DNA from: Chitinophaga jiangningensis
GTDB lineage: Bacteria > Bacteroidota > Bacteroidia > Chitinophagales > Chitinophagaceae
Assembly (NCBI RefSeq): GCF_900142605.1
Contig: NZ_FRBL01000015.1
Location: 35,432 to 99,431, forward strand
DNA length: 64,000 bases
Direction of reading: 5' to 3'
Shown here: one piece after another, positions 60,287-64,000 of the stretch
How positions within the stretch are numbered: the stretch's first letter is position 1
Layout: each line of letters opens with the position of its first letter
The notes under the pieces: generated by a model
Database searches by the model: none
What the model was told of the DNA's origin: nothing
The model's input: the letters and a program-made list of their open reading frames with translations, nothing else
Position numbers and translations under genes: made by a program

Positions 60287-61813
60287 TTACAGATCGAACT
60301 TGATACCTTGTGCCAGTGGCAGTTTGGTAGAGTAGTTGATGGTATTTGTTTGCCTGCGCATATACGCTTTCCAGGCATCGGAGCCACTTTCACGGCCACC
60401 GCCGGTTTCTTTCTCCCCGCCAAAAGCACCGCCAATTTCCGCACCGCTGGTACCAATATTGACGTTGGCAATGCCGCAGTCGGACCCGGCAGCAGATAAG
60501 AATTCTTCTGCCTCGCGGAGGTTCAGCGTCATAATAGCAGAGGAAAGCCCCTGTGGTACATCATTCTGGAAGGCAATACCTTCTTTCAGCGTTTGGTACT
60601 TCATCACATACAGGATAGGTGCAAACGTTTCATGCTGCACAATCGCGAAATGATTTTGTACCTCCGCAATGCAAGGCCTTACATAGCAACCGGTTTCATA
60701 ACCCGGACCTTCGAGCACGCCACCTTCCACAAGGAATTTGCCTCCCTGCGCGCTGATCTGTGCAATACTTTTCAGATAAGCATTTACTGCATCTTTATCG
60801 ATGAGCGGGCCTACGTGATTATTTTCATCCAGCGGGTTACCAATGCGCAGTTGAGAATAGGCTTTTACCAGTCGCGCAATAAACGCATCGTATACTTTTT
60901 CGTGAATGATGAGCCGGCGGGTACTGGTGCAGCGTTGTCCGGCGGTACCTACCGCCCCAAACACTGCGCCTATCAGTGCCATATCCAGATCCGCATGTTC
61001 GGAGATAATAATGGCGTTGTTGCCGCCCAGCTCCAGGATGGATTTGCCGAGCCGCGCCCCTACAGTAGCGGCCACCTCTTTACCCATGCGGGTGGAGCCG
61101 GTAGCGGAGATCAGTGGTACACGTGGATCTGCTGCCAGCCATTCTCCGGTTTCGCGACCACCGACTACCAGGTTGCATACGCCTTCCGGTACCTCGTTGG
61201 CAGCAAATACGGTTTCGACTATACGTTGACAAACGAGTGCCGTTACCGGTGTTTTTTCAGAAGGTTTCCAGATACAAACATTGCCACAAACCCATGCCAG
61301 CATGGAGTTCCAGCTCCATACCGCCACGGGAAAGTTAAAAGCAGAAATAATGCCGGTGATACCGAGTGGATGCCACTGTTCATACATGCGGTGGCCGGGC
61401 CTTTCGGAGTGCATAGTAAGGCCATGCAGTTGTCGCGACAAGCCCACAGCGAAGTCGCATATATCAATCATTTCCTGAACTTCGCCGAAGCCTTCCTGCA
61501 GGCTCTTACCCATTTCATAGGATACAAGCCGGCCCAGGTCGTGCTTATGTTTGCGCAGGGCTTCACCGATCTGGCGTACTATTTCGCCGCGGCGCGGCGC
61601 AGGCCACTGCCGCCAGGTTTTAAATGCTTCATGGGCTGTCACCACCACTGCATCGTAATCCTCCCTGCTGGCGCCCCTGATGGTGGCAATTGCTTTTCCA
61701 TCCACAGGAGATACTGAGGTGATCTCAGCGCCGCCACCTGGCAGCCAGTGTTTACCGGTGCTAACACCGCTTTGCTTACCGGTAATACCCAATGATTTTA
61801 ATATCTCTTCCAT
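60287..61813 (-). CDS. Aldehyde dehydrogenase, ALDH7/aminoadipate-semialdehyde dehydrogenase-like
   Basis: 508 residues from ATG 61813 (MEEILKSLGITGKQ); the frame extends upstream to 62002 over the neighbouring gene. Cofactor loop SATGSTRMGKEVAATVG, LELGGNNAIIISEHADLD with the active Glu, and the nucleophile Cys in GTAGQRCTSTRRL are complete. The sequence style (KSLQEGFGEVQEMIDICDFA, GGAFGGEKETGGGRESGSD) is that of ALDH7A1, which oxidises alpha-aminoadipate semialdehyde from lysine. Last gene of the operon; 22 bp after the HglS-like gene. The context supports lysine breakdown. Confidence 0.92.
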   Translation of the reverse strand: MEEILKSLGITGKQSGVSTGKHWLPGGGAEITSVSPVDGKAIATIRGASREDYDAVVVTAHEAFKTWRQWPAPRRGEIVRQIGEALRKHKHDLGRLVSYEMGKSLQEGFGEVQEMIDICDFAVGLSRQLHGLTMHSERPGHRMYEQWHPLGITGIISAFNFPVAVWSWNSMLAWVCGNVCIWKPSEKTPVTALVCQRIVETVFAANEVPEGVCNLVVGGRETGEWLAADPRVPLISATGSTRMGKEVAATVGARLGKSILELGGNNAIIISEHADLDMALIGAVFGAVGTAGQRCTSTRRLIIHEKVYDAFIARLVKAYSQLRIGNPLDENNHVGPLIDKDAVNAYLKSIAQISAQGGKFLVEGGVLEGPGYETGCYVRPCIAEVQNHFAIVQHETFAPILYVMKYQTLKEGIAFQNDVPQGLSSAIMTLNLREAEEFLSAAGSDCGIANVNIGTSGAEIGGAFGGEKETGGGRESGSDAWKAYMRRQTNTINYSTKLPLAQGIKFDL

Positions 61814-61835
61814 GATAATAATGTCTCTCTTAAAT

Positions 61836-62726
61836 TTAAGAACTTTTTTTCGTCTGGGTGGAGTAGGTACTTTCGAAGATCTTATCGGCGTTGCCGGCCT
61901 CAAAGCCCTCCCGGCGGTGCTCCCGGCGTATTTCACTGGCCGGCAGCGATGCAAATTCAGGCAGCACCCTGCGCTCCGCAAATTCCACATAGGAACCGGC
62001 AATTTTATAGGTTTCCCCTCCTGCGAATTCCGCCTCGATCATGCGGGCAACTGTTGAGCTTTGCAGCAGGTTGCCGTCCGGACTAGCCTTGATTTTACCA
62101 CCAGCATCGTTGAGTACAAACCCATGCTTTTCGAGGAAGGCGTTGAAGCCCGCTGCGGTGTTATAGCCTGCGGGCAGGTTATGTACACTTACAGTGAAGT
62201 GGTTGAGGTAATAGCGGTTATAGATCACCCAGGCAGCGTATTCACTTTCGGCTGCAAGGGTTTTAAAATCCTCCAGGGTAGGCGTGCGCCAAAGTCCGCT
62301 GTGAAGGAAGGTGTCCACCGCTTTGCTGTCATCCAGATTGAGTGCATCAACAGGATCGCTTTTTACATCATCGGTATAGCTGTGAATAATACGCTGTGCG
62401 GTTTCGCTCAGGTCATTTACCCGCAGTTCACTGATGAAGATACGGGGATACTGTGGCTCCGGTGGCGCATACCACCATGCATCCAGCTTTTTACCGGCAA
62501 AGTAGTAATGTTCTCTTTTGGTATAGCCGTAGTGTAAAAAAATTTTCTCCAGCGACTGTACACCCAGGTGGGGTACGCCCATGGTACGGAAAGCGATATG
62601 ATCGTTTTCAATGTCGGAGGCCTTTGCAATGATACCTTCTCCGATCATAGCATCAATAACGGCAGCTACATCCGGAACACGTTCCTGGTAGCGGCTCATG
62701 AGGCCATGTAAAATCTCGCTAAGCAT
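61836..62726 (-). CDS. 2-oxoadipate dioxygenase/decarboxylase-like (HglS, DUF1338)
   Basis: 296 residues from ATG 62726 (MLSEILHGLMSRYQER). The family uses Fe(II) to convert 2-oxoadipate to 2-hydroxyglutarate in lysine catabolism. Metal and substrate residues known from HglS are seen: His and Arg in ENDHIAFRTMG (first His ligand and specificity Arg four residues later), His in NHFTVSVHNL, and Glu in GSYVEFAERRV. It sits 10 bp after the saccharopine-dehydrogenase-type gene, supporting the pathway assignment. Confidence 0.9.
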   Translation of the reverse strand: MLSEILHGLMSRYQERVPDVAAVIDAMIGEGIIAKASDIENDHIAFRTMGVPHLGVQSLEKIFLHYGYTKREHYYFAGKKLDAWWYAPPEPQYPRIFISELRVNDLSETAQRIIHSYTDDVKSDPVDALNLDDSKAVDTFLHSGLWRTPTLEDFKTLAAESEYAAWVIYNRYYLNHFTVSVHNLPAGYNTAAGFNAFLEKHGFVLNDAGGKIKASPDGNLLQSSTVARMIEAEFAGGETYKIAGSYVEFAERRVLPEFASLPASEIRREHRREGFEAGNADKIFESTYSTQTKKSS

Positions 62727-62736
62727 AACAATCTGT

Positions 62737-63813
62737 TTAATTCCTGTTGTAATAAATCGCAAATCTGTTGTTGATCAGGTCCTGGAAGTATACGTCTTCC
62801 TGGCGGATAAAGCCTTTGGCGGGCAACTTGCCGTTTGCATGCAAATCAATGACTGCACAGGCAGCTCCCGCGGTGGTCAGCTGAATGGCAGTAAAATCTC
62901 TCCCATTTACCTCCTGATTATAGATTTTCCTGGAGTAGGAGCGCTGCACATAACGGCCATCTATCTTGCCGGCAACCGATACAAATACCAGCACCACATC
63001 TTGCGGGGTGAAAGGTATGCTATCCTCCATAATTTCTTTCAAAACCTGCCGTTTTTTGTTCAATTTTAACTCATTCAATAAAATCTTCATAAGTTGACAA
63101 TGCCCAGGGTAACGCACTGTTTTGTAATTCAGGCTGCTCACGCGTCCATCAAGGATTTCAGCTAATGCACCGAGTCCGCCGGAGGTGTTAAATGCTTCAT
63201 ATTCCACACCATCCAGGGCAAATTTTTCGAGACCTTCCATAGGCATCACTTCCTTGCGCTGTCCTTCGTCAATGGCGTCGCAAGGGTTACAATATTCGTT
63301 GATCAGTCCATCCGTGCTCCAGGTAAGGTTATACATCAGGCTGTTGGTAGGAAACTGTGGCAGGGCACCTACGCGCAAACGAACGCTGTCCAGCTGCTCA
63401 AATTCCCTGGCAATATCATGTGCGGCAATGCTGATGAAGCCGGGTGCCAGCCCTGATTGCGGCATAAAGCTAACACCGGCTTTTGCAGCTATATCACGGA
63501 TAGCATTGGTGGTAGCCACGTCTTCTGTCAGGTCGAAATAATGGGTGTTAGTGGCAGCTGCCGCTGTGGCAATTTTCACATTGAGAAAGTAGGGGCAGGC
63601 ACTCAGTACCATGTCTTGCTGCTGCAGCGCTGCGTTTAGCGCAGCTTCGTCGTTTACATCCAGCTGTAAACCCGTAACGCCAGGGGAGAGGTGCGCTTCC
63701 AGCATGGCGGGGTTGTAGTCGGCCATAGTAACCTGATAATCGCCGGAATTTTGCAGTAAGAATGCGGCTGTTTCGCCGATCTTGCCGGCACCGATGATGA
63801 TGATCTTTTTCAT
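62737..63813 (-). CDS. Saccharopine dehydrogenase family oxidoreductase
   Basis: 358 residues from ATG 63813 (MKKIIIIGAGKIGETAAF). The Rossmann GAGKIG loop at about 7-12, MVLSACPYFLNVKIATAAAA and the GLAPGFISIAAHDIA and the TSGGLGALAEIL segments fit the saccharopine dehydrogenase / lysine-ketoglutarate-type family. The exact reaction (lysine-forming or -degrading, saccharopine or lysine dehydrogenase) is not fixed by sequence; the operon with HglS and ALDH7 suggests lysine degradation. First gene of the operon. Confidence 0.9.
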   Translation of the reverse strand: MKKIIIIGAGKIGETAAFLLQNSGDYQVTMADYNPAMLEAHLSPGVTGLQLDVNDEAALNAALQQQDMVLSACPYFLNVKIATAAAATNTHYFDLTEDVATTNAIRDIAAKAGVSFMPQSGLAPGFISIAAHDIAREFEQLDSVRLRVGALPQFPTNSLMYNLTWSTDGLINEYCNPCDAIDEGQRKEVMPMEGLEKFALDGVEYEAFNTSGGLGALAEILDGRVSSLNYKTVRYPGHCQLMKILLNELKLNKKRQVLKEIMEDSIPFTPQDVVLVFVSVAGKIDGRYVQRSYSRKIYNQEVNGRDFTAIQLTTAGAACAVIDLHANGKLPAKGFIRQEDVYFQDLINNRFAIYYNRN

Positions 63814-63867
63814 TTGATGGAATTGGTGATGATTAAATATTTTTTCGCGCAAGGTTGGTTAAGTTTT

Positions 63868-63884
63868 AGGCGCCTTCGGCGCCT
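63868..63884. repeat. Small perfect hairpin
   Basis: AGGCGCC-TTC-GGCGCCT, a 7 bp stem at 63868-63884, 55 bp upstream of the lysine operon start. It could terminate a leftward transcript from beyond the window, or act in the operon leader. Confidence 0.4.
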
Positions 63885-63943
63885 GGAAGAGCGGTCTTTT
63901 TTTCTCGCAAAGATTCTGTGTTTATAAACAAGAATAAAATTAT

Positions 63944-63951
63944 TAAATTTG
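63944..63951 (+). promoter_or_regulatory. -7 box for a gene beyond the right edge
   Basis: TAAATTTG at 63944-63951 matches TAnnTTTG on the plus strand, pointing to a rightward gene starting beyond the window. Confidence 0.35.
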
Positions 63952-64000
63952 TGTTTTAAGGCGGCATAAGCCAGCCTGCTTAGAGAGTTGTACTAGTACA

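Noticed and set aside
60593..61717. 374-codon plus-strand frame opposite the ALDH7 gene
   Set aside because: Antisense to a complete aldehyde dehydrogenase with all active-site motifs; no protein-like pattern.
62727..62762. Earlier start of the HglS-like gene
   Set aside because: It would overlap the saccharopine-dehydrogenase-type gene by 26 bp and the family begins at MLSEIL.
1..64000. tRNA, rRNA, tmRNA and phage or transposase genes
   Set aside because: I looked for TpsiC-type arms, rRNA signatures and DDE or integrase motifs and saw none; a covariance-model search would be decisive for tRNAs.

Overview
The window reads as chromosomal DNA of a Bacteroidota bacterium, most likely Chitinophagaceae and Chitinophaga-like. 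The reasons are two SusC-type TonB receptors (one with a SusD partner, one with an ECF sigma/FecR pair), several promoters of the Bacteroidota type (TAnnTTTG near -7, in one case with TTTG exactly 19 bp upstream), Bacteroidota-typical families such as the DUF2027-Smr protein, and long GC-capped hairpins between genes. This assignment is inference from gene content; there is no rRNA, tRNA or CRISPR array to anchor it. I see no phage, transposase or integron genes.

Left part (1-15.1 kb), mostly minus strand: a FecR-regulated SusC (cut by the window edge), its anti-sigma and ECF sigma factors, a divergent M60 metallopeptidase, then a compact seven-gene operon (12135 down to 5855) built around S-adenosylmethionine decarboxylase and a membrane-embedded aminopropyltransferase, with DUF4178, DUF350, a small membrane protein, a secreted flavoprotein and a polytopic membrane protein of unknown function. 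Small secreted and regulatory genes follow.

Middle (15.5-38 kb): ThuA, PhzF, SDR, an MFS transporter/LysR pair, a divergent AraC-like regulator, a DEAD-box helicase, a Kir-type potassium channel, a Na+/solute symporter divergent from a MarR-GNAT fusion, an MCC-like acyl-CoA carboxylase beta subunit, RNase HI, an AspT-type exchanger, and a SusC/SusD pair with no enzymes beside it. That pair has a near-consensus promoter and a 5' leader of about 265 nt encoding a 33-residue peptide with five Cys among its last eleven residues. I regard this as the most interesting unexplained feature: a candidate cysteine-responsive attenuator of a TonB uptake system.

Right part (38-64 kb) is more housekeeping: thioredoxin, smpB, accD, class II aldolase, a cystathionine beta-synthase type enzyme, the bioD - formyl-THF cyclo-ligase - lpxK - rnr - polyprenyl synthetase run, an APC permease, DoxX, an Smr protein, the RNase P RNA gene, an S8 protease and a three-gene lysine catabolic operon (saccharopine dehydrogenase family, HglS/DUF1338, ALDH7). 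RNase R carries a long histone-H1-like K/A/P repeat tail. Convergent gene ends are often separated by long perfect hairpins, and one 125-149 bp inverted-repeat element occurs twice.
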